Shown piece by piece: positions 8,701 through 19,004 of a stretch of 64,000 bases of DNA. The stretch is taken from contig NZ_JAASQO010000007.1 in assembly GCF_011762095.1 (NCBI RefSeq), positions 62,001 to 126,000 on the forward strand, read 5' to 3'. A program made the translations under genes and the position numbers. The stretch comes from Parvibaculum indicum (lineage in GTDB: Bacteria; Pseudomonadota; Alphaproteobacteria; Parvibaculales; Parvibaculaceae). Position 1 is the stretch's first letter. Each line of letters starts with the position of its first letter. Under the pieces are notes generated by a model. The model did no database searches. It saw only the letters and a list, made by a program, of their open reading frames with translations, and had not been told where the DNA came from.

Positions 8701-9660
8701 ATGAACGCCAAACCCGAGCTTACGCTGCTTCTGGCAAGCCCGCGCGGCTTCTGCGCCGGGGTGGATCGCGCCATCCAGATCGTCGAGCTGGCGCTGACGA
8801 AATTCGGCCCGCCCGTCTATGTCCGTCACGAGATCGTGCATAACCGCTATGTGGTGGAATCGCTCGAGGCCAAGGGCGCCGTCTTCGTGGAAGAGCTGAG
8901 CGAGGTGCCGGAAGGCGCGAAGGTCATCTTCTCCGCGCATGGCGTACCGAAATCGGTGCCGGCGGAAGCGCAGTCGCGCGAACTCTTCTATCTGGACGCC
9001 ACCTGCCCGCTCGTCTCCAAGGTGCATGTGGAGGCGGAGCGCCATCACAATGCCGGCTTGCAGGTGCTGCTGATCGGCCATGCCGGCCATCCGGAGGTGA
9101 TCGGCACGATGGGCCAGTTGCCGGAGGGCGCCGTCACGCTTATCGAGACGGTGGCGGATGCCGAGGCCATTGCCCCCGCCGATCCCTCGAAACTCGCCTA
9201 TATCACCCAGACCACGCTGTCGGTGGACGACACCTCCGCCATCGTCGCCACGCTGCGCCGCCGCTTCCCCGACATCCGGGGGCCGCACAAGGAAGACATC
9301 TGCTACGCGACGACCAACCGGCAGGACGCGGTGAAGGAGATCGCGCCGCAATCGGATGCGCTGCTCGTCATCGGCGCGCCCAATTCGTCGAACTCCATGC
9401 GCCTGGTGGAAGTCGCCGAGCGCGTCGGCTGTCCCTATGCGGCGCTGGTGCAGCGCGCGGAAGACATCGACTGGGATGCGCTGCGGCCGGTCCTCAAGGA
9501 TGGCGGCACGATCGGCCTGACGGCGGGCGCCAGCGCGCCGGAAGTGCTGGTGGAGGAAGTGATCGAGGCCTTTCGCACGCATTACGACGTCAAGGTCGAG
9601 ACGGCGCTCATCCGCGACGAGGCGGTGCAGTTCAAGCTGCCGCGCGTCCTGGCGGAATAG
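8701..9660 (+). CDS. ispH: 4-hydroxy-3-methylbut-2-enyl diphosphate reductase
   Basis: IspH (LytB), the last step of the MEP isoprenoid pathway, reducing HMBPP to IPP and DMAPP with a [4Fe-4S] cluster. The three cluster cysteines are C18 ([13 protein letters not shown]), C102 ([12 protein letters not shown]) and C201 ([13 protein letters not shown]). E-x-N-S-type substrate residues are seen in [12 protein letters not shown]. The start is set at the ATG giving [12 protein letters not shown], 319 residues; an in-frame ATG 18 codons upstream lacks a ribosome site. It heads an ispH-thrB-rnhA run with gaps of 14 and 7 bases. Confidence 0.97.
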   Translation: MNAKPELTLLLASPRGFCAGVDRAIQIVELALTKFGPPVYVRHEIVHNRYVVESLEAKGAVFVEELSEVPEGAKVIFSAHGVPKSVPAEAQSRELFYLDATCPLVSKVHVEAERHHNAGLQVLLIGHAGHPEVIGTMGQLPEGAVTLIETVADAEAIAPADPSKLAYITQTTLSVDDTSAIVATLRRRFPDIRGPHKEDICYATTNRQDAVKEIAPQSDALLVIGAPNSSNSMRLVEVAERVGCPYAALVQRAEDIDWDALRPVLKDGGTIGLTAGASAPEVLVEEVIEAFRTHYDVKVETALIRDEAVQFKLPRVLAE

Positions 9661-9674
9661 GCGGGGCAACGCGG

Positions 9675-10640
9675 ATGGCGGTTTACACGGAAGTCGGCGA
9701 CGAAGAGCTGCGCGCCTTTCTGAAGGATTACGACATCGGCGACGTGCTCTCGCTCAAGGGCATCGCCGAAGGCGTGGAGAATTCCAACTTCCAGCTCCAC
9801 ACCGACAAGGGCAGCTACATCCTGACGCTGTATGAAAAGCGCGTGGCGGAAGAAGACCTCCCCTTCTTTCTCGGCCTGATGAACCATCTTTCATCGAACG
9901 GGCTGCGCTGCCCCACGCCCATCGCCAACCGCCGGGGTCTCATGCAGGGCGAGCTGGCCGGGCGGCCTGCCGCCATCATCAGCTTTCTGGAAGGCATCTC
10001 GGTCAACCGGCCGCAGCCCCGCCATTGCATGGAAGTGGGCGCGGCGCTGGCGCGGCTGCATCTGGCCGGTGCCGATTTCGAGATCGCCCGCCCCAATGCG
10101 TTGAGCGTAACCGCGTGGCGGCCCCTGTTCGAATCCTGCCGCGAGGGCATCGCGGCCTTCTCGCGCGGTCTCGATACCGAAATCGAGGCGGAACTCGATG
10201 CGCTGGAAAAGGGCTGGCCGACGGCGCTGCCGCATGGCGTCATCCATGCCGATCTCTTTCCCGACAATGTCTTCTTCATCGGCGACAAGCTGTCGGGCCT
10301 CATCGACTTCTATTTCGCCTGCAACGACAGCTTCGCCTACGACCTCGCCATCTGCCTCAATGCCTGGTGCTTCGAGCATGACGGGTCGTTCAACGTCACC
10401 AAGGCGCGCGCCCTGTTGCAGGCCTATCGCCAGACGCGCCCGATGGAGACCGAAGAAATCGAGGCCCTGCCGCTTCTCGCACAGGGCAGCGCCATGCGCT
10501 TCCTGCTGACGCGGCTTTACGACTGGATCAATCACCCCCCCGGCGCTTTCGTGCAGCCCAAGAACCCGACCGAATATCTGCGCCGCCTGCGCTTCCATCG
10601 CGATATCGGCTCGCCCGCGGCTTACGGAATCGACGTATAA
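9675..10640 (+). CDS. thrB: Homoserine kinase (type II, phosphotransferase fold)
   Basis: 321 residues of the alphaproteobacterial ThrB type II family, which has the aminoglycoside-phosphotransferase fold rather than the GHMP fold. It phosphorylates homoserine for threonine synthesis and so feeds threonine synthase, encoded at 19.0-20.4 kb. Signatures are GVENSNFQL near the N-terminus, the catalytic [11 protein letters not shown] and the metal-binding [10 protein letters not shown]. It starts 14 bases after ispH and ends 7 bases before rnhA. Confidence 0.95.
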   Translation: MAVYTEVGDEELRAFLKDYDIGDVLSLKGIAEGVENSNFQLHTDKGSYILTLYEKRVAEEDLPFFLGLMNHLSSNGLRCPTPIANRRGLMQGELAGRPAAIISFLEGISVNRPQPRHCMEVGAALARLHLAGADFEIARPNALSVTAWRPLFESCREGIAAFSRGLDTEIEAELDALEKGWPTALPHGVIHADLFPDNVFFIGDKLSGLIDFYFACNDSFAYDLAICLNAWCFEHDGSFNVTKARALLQAYRQTRPMETEEIEALPLLAQGSAMRFLLTRLYDWINHPPGAFVQPKNPTEYLRRLRFHRDIGSPAAYGIDV

Positions 10641-10647
10641 GAGCGGC

Positions 10648-11088
10648 ATGAAAGACCATATCGACATCTATACGGATGGCGCCTGCTCGGGAAATCCGGG
10701 ACCGGGCGGCTGGGGCGCGCTGATGATCTGGCGCGACGAGGAAAAAGAGTTGTGCGGCGGCGAGACCGCGACCACCAATAACCGCATGGAACTGATGGGC
10801 GCCATTCAGGCGCTGGAAGCGCTGAAGCGCCCGTCCAGGGTCGCGCTCCATACCGACAGCACCTATGTGCGCGACGGCATTACCAAATGGATCCACAACT
10901 GGAAGCGCAATGGCTGGAAGACCGCCGCCAAGAAGCCGGTAAAGAATGCCGAGCTCTGGCAGCGCCTCGAAGCGGCGCTCGAACGCCATGAGGTGGAGTT
11001 CCACTGGGTGAAGGGCCATTCCGGCCACCCGGAAAACGAACGCGCCGACGAACTCGCCCGCCAGGGCATGGCGCCCTATCAGGGGTAA
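10648..11088 (+). CDS. rnhA: Ribonuclease HI
   Basis: 146 residues, full-length RNase HI, which cuts RNA in RNA-DNA hybrids. Catalytic acidic residues are D10 ([15 protein letters not shown]), E48 (NRMELMGA) and D70 ([11 protein letters not shown]), with the final acidic residue in ENERADELA. The histidine loop [11 protein letters not shown] is present. Last gene of the ispH-thrB-rnhA run; the downstream gap holds family A and B repeats. Confidence 0.97.
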   Translation: MKDHIDIYTDGACSGNPGPGGWGALMIWRDEEKELCGGETATTNNRMELMGAIQALEALKRPSRVALHTDSTYVRDGITKWIHNWKRNGWKTAAKKPVKNAELWQRLEAALERHEVEFHWVKGHSGHPENERADELARQGMAPYQG

Positions 11089-11132
11089 TCGTTCATCGTC
11101 ATGGCGGCTTGTCCGCCGTGACAAACCTCTTC

Positions 11133-11243
11133 GGCCACATCCTTCGAGACGGCGCTGGCGCGCCTCCTCAGGATGAGGGTTTATTTCCGAATTCGTTCCT
11201 CATCCTGAGGAGCGGCAACGCCGCGTCTCGAAGGATGTGGCCC
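11133..11243. repeat. Family A dispersed repeat, inverted pair (copy A2)
   Basis: Unit one CATCCTTCGAGACGGCGC...CCTCAGGATGAGG, unit two the opposite orientation CCTCATCCTGAGGAGCGGC...CTCGAAGGATG, about 25 bases apart. Lies downstream of rnhA. Confidence 0.88.
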
Positions 11244-11261
11244 CTCTTTCCAGCCAAATCT

Positions 11262-11396
11262 TCACCTCCCCCCTTGCGGGGGAGGTCGGAATGCGGAACG
11301 CATTCCGGGCGGGGGGATGCAGCCTTCCGACAATTCTCAAATCATGCGGTTGTCGCCCCACCCCCACCCAGCCCTCCCCCGTCAGGGGAGAGGGCT
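11262..11396. repeat. Family B dispersed repeat (copy B1)
   Basis: About 135 bases: CACCTCCCCC and GGGGGAGGT form the first stem, GGAATGCGGAACGCATTCC the second, then a variable middle and a final stem CCCTCCCCCGTC/AGGGGAGAGGG. Copies B2 and B3 share the same order of parts. Confidence 0.85.
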
Positions 11397-11429
11397 TGAT
11401 AAGGGCCGGGGTAACAGCAACATGTTCGT

Positions 11430-11915
11430 TCAAATCTCCGCGAGCAGATGCTCCGCGCCGGAAACCTTCGCCTCGCCGGGGTTCGGCTCCTGGTTCAGGG
11501 ACTTCACCACGCCGTCTTCCACCAGCATGGAATAGCGCAGGCTCCGCGTGCCCATGCCGAAGCCGGAACCGTCGAAGTCGAGGCCCATCGCTTTCGTCAG
11601 ATCGCCATTGCCGTCGCCCAGCATGGTCACCTTGCCGTCCGCGCCCTGCTGCTGGCCCCAGGCGCCCATCACGAAGGCGTCGTTCACCGACAGGCAGGCG
11701 ATCTCGTCCACGCCCTTCGCCTTGAACTCATCCGCCTTCTGAATAAACCCCGGCAAATGCTGATTGGAGCAGGTCGGCGTGAAGGCGCCGGGCAGCGCGA
11801 AAAGCGCGACCTTGCGGCCCTTGAAAAATTCGCTCGTCTTCACCGGGGCCGGGCCCTTCTCCGTGAGCTTCATCAGCGTTGCGTCGGGGATCTTGTCGCC
11901 AACCTTGATCGTCAT
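11430..11915 (-). CDS. Peroxiredoxin (Prx5/AHPC-type)
   Basis: 161-residue thiol peroxidase of the Prx5 group that reduces hydrogen and alkyl peroxides. The peroxidatic cysteine is C49 in the motif PGAFTPTCS. It also shows the family segment VDEIACLSVNDAFVMGAWG and the C-terminal GEAKVSGAEHLLAEI. It lies 10 bases downstream of the DsbD-like exported protein gene, so the two are likely co-transcribed, although this enzyme should be cytoplasmic. Confidence 0.94.
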   Translation of the reverse strand: MTIKVGDKIPDATLMKLTEKGPAPVKTSEFFKGRKVALFALPGAFTPTCSNQHLPGFIQKADEFKAKGVDEIACLSVNDAFVMGAWGQQQGADGKVTMLGDGNGDLTKAMGLDFDGSGFGMGTRSLRYSMLVEDGVVKSLNQEPNPGEAKVSGAEHLLAEI

Positions 11916-11925
11916 GGTCGTCTCC

Positions 11926-12885
11926 TCATTGTCCGGCTTCGGCGCCGGGTTTCGGTTTCATGGCGGCTTTGCCGCCGGGTAGCGTGTAATCGGTTTCGTA
12001 TCCGCCTCTTCCATCCGCGCGCGCCAGGGTGAGCGTCAATGTCTCGCCGTCGAGCGACTTGCCCTCATCGATCCGCACCGGGACCGCATAGCGGGTCGCC
12101 TTCGCATCGCGCGTCACCTCCGGCACACCGAACCATGCATAATATGGCCCCTCCACCGCAAGCATGGGCGGGGTCTCGGGCGTTTCCTTCAGCGTCACCT
12201 CCAGCGTGCCCTTGCCCTTGTCGGTTGTCAGCGCGGCGCCGACCAGACCGGGAATCTTGGGCGCGAGCGGCACGCGGGCAAGCGCGGCGCGAATGTCCTG
12301 CGCATAATCCGTATCGGACCCGGCGTTTGGCGCGGCGGGCAGCGTCAGCTCCAGCGTCACGTCATGCGGCACGCATATCTGCGAACAGACGGCGTAGAAC
12401 AATTCGAGATGCAGCGTCACCGGCCTTTCCGCCTCGCGCGGCATCACCAGCACCGGCCAGATGACGGATGTCTCGTAGCCGTAAGTCACGTCGCCAGGAT
12501 TGTCGAAACGCCGCGGCGCGGGCCAGCGGACATGCGCATAATCGATATTGTCCGATTTGGACCAGCCGAAAACCGGCGCGGAGCCGCTGTCGCCGGGTTT
12601 GCGCCAATAGGTATGCCAGCCGGGATCGATTTCCATTTCCACCCCGGCAAGGAAAGGCCGGTCGTCATGCGCGGTTTCGGCGAGGACGAGACGCACCCTT
12701 GCGCCAAGTTCCTCCGCCCAGGGCGTCACGGGCCGAAATGGGACAGCCTCGGCATTCGCCGCCTTTTCCGCCGCGCCGGACGCGATGGCCGGCCCCGTAC
12801 AGGCCGCGAGCAGCGCACCGGCGCAGAGCGTGGCGCGAAACAGGCTTTTCGGTTTGCTGGCGGGTTTGCCCGTGCTCGACAACAT
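11926..12885 (-). CDS. Exported DsbD N-terminal-domain-like protein
   Basis: 319-residue protein with a signal peptide (hydrophobic run ending CTGPAIASGA) and a domain like the periplasmic N-terminal domain of the thiol-disulfide reductase DsbD/ScsB. Motifs include DPGWHTYWRKPGDSG, ending in the redox-type pair in FYAVCSQICVPHDV (C-x3-C). No transmembrane reductase or thioredoxin domain follows, so it is a stand-alone domain. The start is placed at MLSSTGKP because GGAGGAAAGGG lies just upstream; an earlier ATG (12924) lacks one. The peroxiredoxin gene follows after 10 bases, suggesting a redox-defence pair. Confidence 0.85.
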   Translation of the reverse strand: MLSSTGKPASKPKSLFRATLCAGALLAACTGPAIASGAAEKAANAEAVPFRPVTPWAEELGARVRLVLAETAHDDRPFLAGVEMEIDPGWHTYWRKPGDSGSAPVFGWSKSDNIDYAHVRWPAPRRFDNPGDVTYGYETSVIWPVLVMPREAERPVTLHLELFYAVCSQICVPHDVTLELTLPAAPNAGSDTDYAQDIRAALARVPLAPKIPGLVGAALTTDKGKGTLEVTLKETPETPPMLAVEGPYYAWFGVPEVTRDAKATRYAVPVRIDEGKSLDGETLTLTLARADGRGGYETDYTLPGGKAAMKPKPGAEAGQ

Positions 12886-13122
12886 ATCGCGGCCCTTTCC
12901 TCCGTCCGGCGAAGTGTCGCCCATAATCGGGCGGGTTTTCCAGCCGAGTGTTTCCTCCCGCCCGGAAAACGGTTTAGGCTTATCCCATTCGGCGCGCCGG
13001 GCCTATACACATCTATGTGACGGATGTGACAGGAAAGAGGAGACAGCCGGTCGGCAGGCGCGAAATTGTGCTGCAGGCGCATGGGCGTTACCGCGTCATG
13101 CGTTAGCCGGAAAGGGATCGCC

Positions 13123-13734
13123 ATGAACCCGACTTTGCACGGATTGAGCTACCAGCCGGACGAAGACGGCTATATGGAAGGCAAGATGCTGATTGCCATG
13201 CCCTCCATGGAAGACGAGCGCTTCGAGCGGACGCTGATCTATATGTGCGTACACAATCCGGAAGGCGCGATGGGCATTGTCGTCAACAAGCCTTCGCCCG
13301 ACGTCACCTTCCCCGAACTCCTCACACAGCTTTCGATCGACGTGCCGCCGCGCAGTATGACGCAGCCCATCACCTGCCCCGTTCTCGTCGGCGGGCCGGT
13401 GGAGGTGGGGCGCGGTTTCGTTCTGCATACGCAGGATTATTTTTCCGACGAATCGACGCTGCCCGTCGATGCCGATGTCGGCCTCACCGCGAGCGTGGAC
13501 ATTCTGCGCGCCATGGCGGCGGGCGGCGGTCCGTCGCGCGCGCTGCTCGCGCTCGGCTATGCGGGCTGGGCGCCCGGCCAGCTCGATCAGGAAATCCAGG
13601 CTAATGGCTGGCTTCACTGCGAGGCGGACCCGGACCTCATTTTCGGACTCGATCTCGACGCGAAATACACCAGCGCGCTCGGCAAGCTCGGCGTCGACAT
13701 CTCGCTCCTCTCCGGCGCCGCCGGACATGCCTGA
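13123..13734 (+). CDS. YqgE/AlgH family protein
   Basis: 203-residue UPF0301 protein. The start is at MNPTLHGLSYQPDEDGYMEG, preceded by AAAGGGA. Family signatures are GKMLIAMPSMEDERFERT, the segment GAMGIVVNKPS and the C-terminal ALGYAGWAPGQLDQE. Members have been linked to transcriptional regulation (AlgH), but the molecular function is not settled. Transcribed divergently from the DsbD-like gene. Confidence 0.93.
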   Translation: MNPTLHGLSYQPDEDGYMEGKMLIAMPSMEDERFERTLIYMCVHNPEGAMGIVVNKPSPDVTFPELLTQLSIDVPPRSMTQPITCPVLVGGPVEVGRGFVLHTQDYFSDESTLPVDADVGLTASVDILRAMAAGGGPSRALLALGYAGWAPGQLDQEIQANGWLHCEADPDLIFGLDLDAKYTSALGKLGVDISLLSGAAGHA

Positions 13735-13837
13735 GCGATAGAAAATCTTTCCGGCTTTTTCTTCGCCGGGGTGACACGGCGGGGTTGTTCCGCATGACGC
13801 TGAAAAAACCCATCAGAAAGCGGCCGGCAGAGACCGG

Positions 13838-13871
13838 ATCGCTTCGTCGCTCCGCTCCTCGCGAATGACGA
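13838..13871. repeat. Family D repeat fragment (copy D2)
   Basis: GGATCGCTTCGTCGCTCCG followed by CTCCTCGCGAATGAC matches one arm of copy D1 read in reverse. Only half of the palindrome is present. Confidence 0.55.
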
Positions 13872-13883
13872 ACCCAGACCTAA

Positions 13884-13933
13884 GCCCTCATCCTGAGGAG
13901 GCGCGATAGCGCCGTCTCGAAGGACGAGGCCCG
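13884..13933. repeat. Family A dispersed repeat, single unit (copy A3)
   Basis: CCTCATCCTGAGGAGGCGCG...CTCGAAGGACGAGG. Unlike most copies it is a single unit. The inner stem here is GGCGC/GCGCC, replacing GCGGC/GCCGC of other copies while keeping pairing. Confidence 0.8.
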
Positions 13934-13936
13934 TGA

Positions 13937-16900
13937 CTACCCCCGGTTCCAGTCATGCGCGATGAAGTCCAGCGCTTCGGAGGCGCGCATGGGCTGGCCG
14001 AAATAGAAGCCCTGCCCGTAATCGCAGCCCATCGCCGCGAGGTCGGCGGCCTGATCCTCGCTTTCGGCGCCTTCCGCCACCACTTCCATGCCCAGATCGT
14101 GCGCCAGCGTCACCATGGAACGGATGATGAGCGGCGTGTCGCGGTCGGCGGACATCTGCGCCACGAAAGAGCGGTCGACCTTCAGCGTGTCGAAGGGGAA
14201 GCGTTGCAGATATGACAGGCTCGAATAGCCGGTGCCGAAATCGTCCATCGACAGCCCTGCGCCCAGCGCCTTGATGCGCGACAGCACGTTGGAGGCGTAT
14301 TCGGGGTTTTCCATCACCAGCGATTCGGTCACTTCCAGCTTCAGCGTGCCCGGCGCAATATCGATCCGGTGCAGCACGCGCTTCACATCGTCGATGAGGT
14401 CGTGACGCAGAAGCTGGCGGCTCGACACGTTGACGCTCGCAAAGAGCGGCCGTTCCATCGGGAAGAGCTTCTGCCAGGTCGCAAGTTCCTCCGACGCCGC
14501 GCGCAGCGCGAAGCGGCCGATCTCGTTGATGACGCCGATCTCCTCGGCCAGCGGCACGAATTCCGCCGGGTTCATCAGCCCGTCCCTGGGGTGGTTCCAG
14601 CGGATCAGCGCCTCGAAGCCCGCCACCCGTCCGTCGGCGAGCGACATGATGGGCTGGTAATAGATTTCGAGTTCCTTGCGCTCCACCGCGCGGCGCAGAT
14701 CCGCTTCGAGTTTCAGATGCGTGTCGGCTTCCGCGCGCATGCCGGGCTCGAAGAGTTCCACCTTGCCCTTGCCGCCGCGCTTGGCGCGATACATGGCGAT
14801 CTCGGCTTCGTTCAACAGTTCTTCCGGATTCTCATGCGCGTCCTCGCAGATCGCGATGCCGACGGAGCAACTCGGGAAGATTTCGTGCCCCGCCACATTG
14901 ATCGGCTGGCCGAGGAATTCCGAAAGCTGTTCGGCAAAGGTCTGCGCGTCCTCGCGCTCGGTGCGCGTGGTCAGCAGCACGGCATATTCGTCGCCACCCA
15001 TGCGCGCCACCGTGTCCTCATGCGTGACGAGCGATTCGAGGCGGCGGGCCAGCGCCACCAGCAGCGCATCGCCGCCCGAGGGGCCGATGGAATCGTTCAC
15101 CGTCTTGAAACGGTCGAGGTCGATCACCAGAAGCGCCGCGCGCGGACGATCGATGAGGCCGGTGCGCCGGATCGCGCGTTCCATGCGGTCCATGAAGAGC
15201 GCCCGGTTGGGCAGCCCCGTCAGCCCGTCATGCACGCTGTCATGCAGCATGCGGGCCTGCGCATGCCGCGTCGCCGTCACGTCGCGCACCGTGCCGATGC
15301 AGCGCGTCGCATAGCCCTCCGTGCCCGCCACGCAGCTTGCCTGCAAGGCCAGCCAGCGGAACGACCCGTCGGAATGGCGCATCCGGAATTCGAGCGTGAA
15401 ATGCACATTGCCGCGCCCGATATAGGCGTTGAGCGCATTGCGATAGGTTTCGCGGTCGTTCGGGTGCATATGCGCGCGCCAGTCGAGTTCGTGGCCCGAC
15501 AGCGCGCCGGCCTCCAGCCCCAGCATGGTTTCGATGGCGGGCGAGACATAAAGCTGGTCGGCCATGATGTCCCAGTCCCACACGCCCATGCGCGCGCCGG
15601 TCAGCGCGAAAGCGTGGCGCTGCTCGCTGCGCAGCGAGCCGATATCGGCGCGGCGGCGTCCGCCTTGCGCGTGATAGGCGGCGGCAAACGCAAACAGCGC
15701 CAGCGCGGAGGTGAAGATGCCGCCGCTCAGCGTCGTGCCGGTAAAGACGCCCGGCATCCAGCCCAGCGCATGAAACACGGCGACCAGCGCGGCAAGGCCG
15801 AACAGCGCCGTGCCCGGCACCAGAAGCTGCGCGGGCCGCACGCCGCGCAAAGCGGCCAGCACGATGAGCGGCGCACCGCCGAACAGCGCCAGCGCCAGCA
15901 TGAGCCGCACGTAAAGCGCGCCCAGCGCGGGCTCGAACAGCGCCAGCGGGATCGCCGCGAGCACGGCAAAGGTCGCTATCCGCGCCACCTGCGCCGCCCT
16001 GTCGAAATGCCGCCCGAGATCGAGGAAAAAGCGTTCCAGCGCAAAAAGCGTGGAAGCAAAGAGCGCATAGGCCGTCACGCTCGCCACCCCCGCCCAATAG
16101 GCGGAGAGCCCGAGGCCGGCTTCCATGAAGCCGAATTCGGTAAAGAGCAGCAGGAAGCCCGTCGCCAGCACCGCCGCCGTCGCCTGCGCGGCGGGCACGC
16201 GGGTCAGCACGGCGAGCGCGGAAAGATAGATGCCCAGCGCCGCCACCACGCCCAGCAGCACGCCTTCCACCAGCGCCAGCGAGCGCTTGAAGCTCTGCCA
16301 GGCCTGCTCGTTCCACAGATAGACGCCCGAGGGCGACGGCGTCTCGGCATGCAGGGCCAGCGTCACGCTGGTGATGGGATCGACGGCAATGCGGAACACG
16401 CTGAAGCCCGGCTGGTCCAGCGCCTCGTCCTCTTCCGGCATCTGGCCGCCCGCCACCTGCGCCTCGTCCACGCCCGCGGCAATGCGCGGCCAGAACAGCC
16501 CGGCAAACCCCGTCGGCCGGTCGTCGGCCACGACGAGCCGCGACACGACGTCCTCACTGCGGTTTCTGAGCGCAATGGCGATCCATTCGCCCGTCGCATC
16601 GTCGCCGCCGTCGGAAAGCAGGATCGACCCGTCCCCGGCATCGGTGTCGGTGTCGGCATCCGCGTCGGCCCCGCCCTCTTCATCGGCGGCGGCGGTTGCC
16701 TCCTCGCCCGTGGTCACGATATCGCCGGGGGCGGAGGGTTCTTCCAGCATCAGCCTGTTGCCAGCGGCCGGATAGCGTTCCAGATAGGGGGTGATGTCGA
16801 GCACGGGCCGCATATCGTCGACGGCCACGGCGTCGAGCGCATGGGCCTCCGGCGCCATCAGCGCGAGCGGCGCCAGCAACATGGCCAGCGCGCCCGCCGC

Positions 16901-16939
16901 GCGCCGCGCGCCTCGGCACATGCCCCATCCCTGCCGCAT
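13937..16939 (-). CDS. Membrane PAS-GGDEF-EAL cyclic-di-GMP enzyme
   Basis: About 1000 residues. A signal-like hydrophobic N-terminus is followed by an acidic periplasmic region with a long D/A-rich run, then about seven transmembrane segments (residues about 225-420, 7TM-DISM-like). Next come a PAS domain (about 445-560), a GGDEF domain whose active-site motif reads [10 protein letters not shown] (about 645), and an EAL domain with [11 protein letters not shown] (about 773), [12 protein letters not shown] and [13 protein letters not shown]. The last two retain the EAL metal-site residues. The GGDEF motif has Tyr for Phe at the final position. Both synthesis and hydrolysis of c-di-GMP are possible. 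Start chosen at 16939 because AGGGGAC lies upstream. Confidence 0.9.
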   Translation of the reverse strand: MRQGWGMCRGARRAAGALAMLLAPLALMAPEAHALDAVAVDDMRPVLDITPYLERYPAAGNRLMLEEPSAPGDIVTTGEEATAAADEEGGADADADTDTDAGDGSILLSDGGDDATGEWIAIALRNRSEDVVSRLVVADDRPTGFAGLFWPRIAAGVDEAQVAGGQMPEEDEALDQPGFSVFRIAVDPITSVTLALHAETPSPSGVYLWNEQAWQSFKRSLALVEGVLLGVVAALGIYLSALAVLTRVPAAQATAAVLATGFLLLFTEFGFMEAGLGLSAYWAGVASVTAYALFASTLFALERFFLDLGRHFDRAAQVARIATFAVLAAIPLALFEPALGALYVRLMLALALFGGAPLIVLAALRGVRPAQLLVPGTALFGLAALVAVFHALGWMPGVFTGTTLSGGIFTSALALFAFAAAYHAQGGRRRADIGSLRSEQRHAFALTGARMGVWDWDIMADQLYVSPAIETMLGLEAGALSGHELDWRAHMHPNDRETYRNALNAYIGRGNVHFTLEFRMRHSDGSFRWLALQASCVAGTEGYATRCIGTVRDVTATRHAQARMLHDSVHDGLTGLPNRALFMDRMERAIRRTGLIDRPRAALLVIDLDRFKTVNDSIGPSGGDALLVALARRLESLVTHEDTVARMGGDEYAVLLTTRTEREDAQTFAEQLSEFLGQPINVAGHEIFPSCSVGIAICEDAHENPEELLNEAEIAMYRAKRGGKGKVELFEPGMRAEADTHLKLEADLRRAVERKELEIYYQPIMSLADGRVAGFEALIRWNHPRDGLMNPAEFVPLAEEIGVINEIGRFALRAASEELATWQKLFPMERPLFASVNVSSRQLLRHDLIDDVKRVLHRIDIAPGTLKLEVTESLVMENPEYASNVLSRIKALGAGLSMDDFGTGYSSLSYLQRFPFDTLKVDRSFVAQMSADRDTPLIIRSMVTLAHDLGMEVVAEGAESEDQAADLAAMGCDYGQGFYFGQPMRASEALDFIAHDWNRG

Positions 16940-17035
16940 CGGCTTCACCGTCCCCTCTGAATTACGACTCACGCGCACCCGCCCGACACATAACACTATT
17001 TCACGCTTCTCGTTTCTCGTTGCAGATGTCGCGGG

Positions 17036-17623
17036 TCACGGGCGCGGGTCGTCGCGCAGCAGCGCGAAGACGACATGGTCGCGCCAGGCTCCGTCGATCC
17101 TGAGATAGCCCCGCGCAAACCCCTCTTCCCGGAAACCGCATTTGCGCAACACCGCCTTGGAGGGTTCGTTTTCCGGCAGGCAGGCCGCCTGCAGCCTGTG
17201 GAGTTTCAGTTCCTCGAACACGTAAGGGATGAGCGCGCGCACCGCCGCGGTCGTATATCCCTTGCCCGCATGGGGTTCGCCCGCCCAGTAGCCCAGCGAG
17301 CAATATTGCTGCACGCCGCGATGGACGCCGGAAATCGTCGCCCCGCCGATCAGCTCGCCGGTCTGCTCGCGAAAGATGAAAAAGGGATAGGCCCGGTCTT
17401 CGCGCACATCCTGCGCATAGCGGCGCAGGCGGCGGCGATAGGCGTTCCGCGTCAGGTCGTCATGCGGCCAGGTCGGCTCCCAGGGTTTCAGGAAGTCCCG
17501 GCTGCGCTCGCGCAGGGTCGACCATTGCGGATAGTCGTCGATATCCGGCCCGCGCAGATAGACCCCCTCGCCCGTAATCATCGGCGCGCTGTCCGGCCGG
17601 GAAATGGATTTCAGAAAAGCCAT
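17036..17623 (-). CDS. RimJ/RimL-type GNAT acetyltransferase
   Basis: 195 residues with the GNAT fold. The acetyl-CoA loop region is SLGYWAGEPHAGKGYTTAA and the C-terminal segment is NEPSKAVLRKCGFREEGF, typical of the RimJ branch that acetylates protein N-termini. Real substrate unknown. It follows the M16 peptidase gene in the same direction after about 100 bases, a neighbourhood common in Alphaproteobacteria. Confidence 0.92.
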   Translation of the reverse strand: MAFLKSISRPDSAPMITGEGVYLRGPDIDDYPQWSTLRERSRDFLKPWEPTWPHDDLTRNAYRRRLRRYAQDVREDRAYPFFIFREQTGELIGGATISGVHRGVQQYCSLGYWAGEPHAGKGYTTAAVRALIPYVFEELKLHRLQAACLPENEPSKAVLRKCGFREEGFARGYLRIDGAWRDHVVFALLRDDPRP

Positions 17624-17729
17624 GATGCGACGATCCCCCGCTACAACCCCTCTCGGCGCCTGCCCCGCTCGATCCGAACGGAGCCGCCAATTTCTTATAG
17701 CCCGGACCGGTTTCGGAAGGAAAAACGGC

Positions 17730-19004
17730 CTAGGGGGTGAATCTTGCCGCTATATGGTCCCTGCTTTCAAGGCCGCCGCCTTTTCCGCCCAGCGGCCCCA
17801 CCGCCGCCAGGGCGGGCGCGCTGCGCCGCAGCAGGCGTTCGGCAAAGCGCCTCAGCGCCGCCGCGTCCACCGCCTCGACCTCGTCGATCAGCTCTTCCAC
17901 GCCCGGCACGCGGCCATGGATCATGTATTGCCGCGCAATCTGCTCGGCGCGGGAGGAGGAGGATTCGAGGTTCATCAGGAGCCCGGCCTTGATCTGGGCC
18001 CGGGCGCGGGCAACCTCTTCCTCGGTGATATCGGCCATGGCGCGCGTCGTCTCGCCTGCCAGCACCGGCACGAGTTCGGCCACGTCGTCGGGCGAGGCGC
18101 CGGCGTAAAAGCCCAGAAGCCCCGTCTCCGCGAAGGACCAGGCGAAGGAGAAGACGGAGTAGCACAGGCCCCGTTTCTCGCGGATTTCCTGAAAGAGGCG
18201 GGACGACATGCCGCCGCCCATCACGCCCGCGAAGACCTGGGACACGTAAAAATCCGGATCGCCATAGGGCACGCCCTCGAAGGCGATGGCGAGATGGGTC
18301 TGTTCCAGGTCGCGCGCCGTGCGCCGGTCCCCCGGCTCGAAATGCGCGGGCTCCATGCCGCCCGCCGTCTCGCGCGATAGCGCGTTGAAGCGGTCCTCGG
18401 CCAGCGCCACCAGCTCGGCATGGGCCACGCCGCCCGCGCCCGCCAGCACCATGCCCGGCGCGTGATAGCGCTCGGCGAGATAGGTCCGGAGCGCCGCGCC
18501 GTCGAAGCGCGTCACGCTTTCTTCCGTGCCGAGAATGGGCCGTCCCAGCGCCTGCCCGGGAAAGGCGGCTTCCAGCAGATGGTCGAAGACGAGATCGTCC
18601 GGCGTGTCGAGCGCCTGTCCGATTTCCGACAGGATCACGCCGCGCTCGCGCTCGATTTCCTGCGGATCGAAGGTCGAGTTCTGCAATATGTCGGCGAGAA
18701 GATCGACGGCGAGCGGCGTATCTTCCGACATGATGCGCGCATGATAGGCCGTCGCCTCATGCGTGGTATGCGCGTTCAGATGGCCGCCCACCGTCTCGAT
18801 TTCCTCGGCGATGTCGAGGGCGGAGCGGCGCTGCGTACCCTTGAAGGCCATATGTTCCAGCATGTGCGAGATGCCGTTTTGCGGCAGGCTTTCATGCCGC
18901 GCGCCCGCATCCACCCAGATACCGGCGGTCGCGGTCTTCAGATGCGGCATCGCATCGGTCAGCACCGTCATGCCGTTGTCGAGTGTGGTGATCTCCACCG
19001 CCAT
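17730..19004 (-). CDS. M16 family zinc metallopeptidase (pitrilysin/MPP-like)
   Basis: 424 residues, the size of mitochondrial processing peptidase beta. The inverted zinc motif is H47-M-L-E50-H51 (GISHMLEHMAFKGT), with the downstream acidic helix in ETVGGHLNAHTTHEATAY. The C-terminal domain contains GGGMSSRLFQEIREKRGLCY. Probably a processing or degradative peptidase; substrate unknown. Its start overlaps the thrC stop as TGATG, so it is translationally coupled to thrC. Confidence 0.95.
   Translation of the reverse strand: MAVEITTLDNGMTVLTDAMPHLKTATAGIWVDAGARHESLPQNGISHMLEHMAFKGTQRRSALDIAEEIETVGGHLNAHTTHEATAYHARIMSEDTPLAVDLLADILQNSTFDPQEIERERGVILSEIGQALDTPDDLVFDHLLEAAFPGQALGRPILGTEESVTRFDGAALRTYLAERYHAPGMVLAGAGGVAHAELVALAEDRFNALSRETAGGMEPAHFEPGDRRTARDLEQTHLAIAFEGVPYGDPDFYVSQVFAGVMGGGMSSRLFQEIREKRGLCYSVFSFAWSFAETGLLGFYAGASPDDVAELVPVLAGETTRAMADITEEEVARARAQIKAGLLMNLESSSSRAEQIARQYMIHGRVPGVEELIDEVEAVDAAALRRFAERLLRRSAPALAAVGPLGGKGGGLESRDHIAARFTP

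Noticed and set aside
11133-11243. Family A and C hairpins as simple transcription terminators
   Set aside because: They lack T runs, occur between genes in all orientations and even inside the gcv operon, so a general terminator role is not supported.
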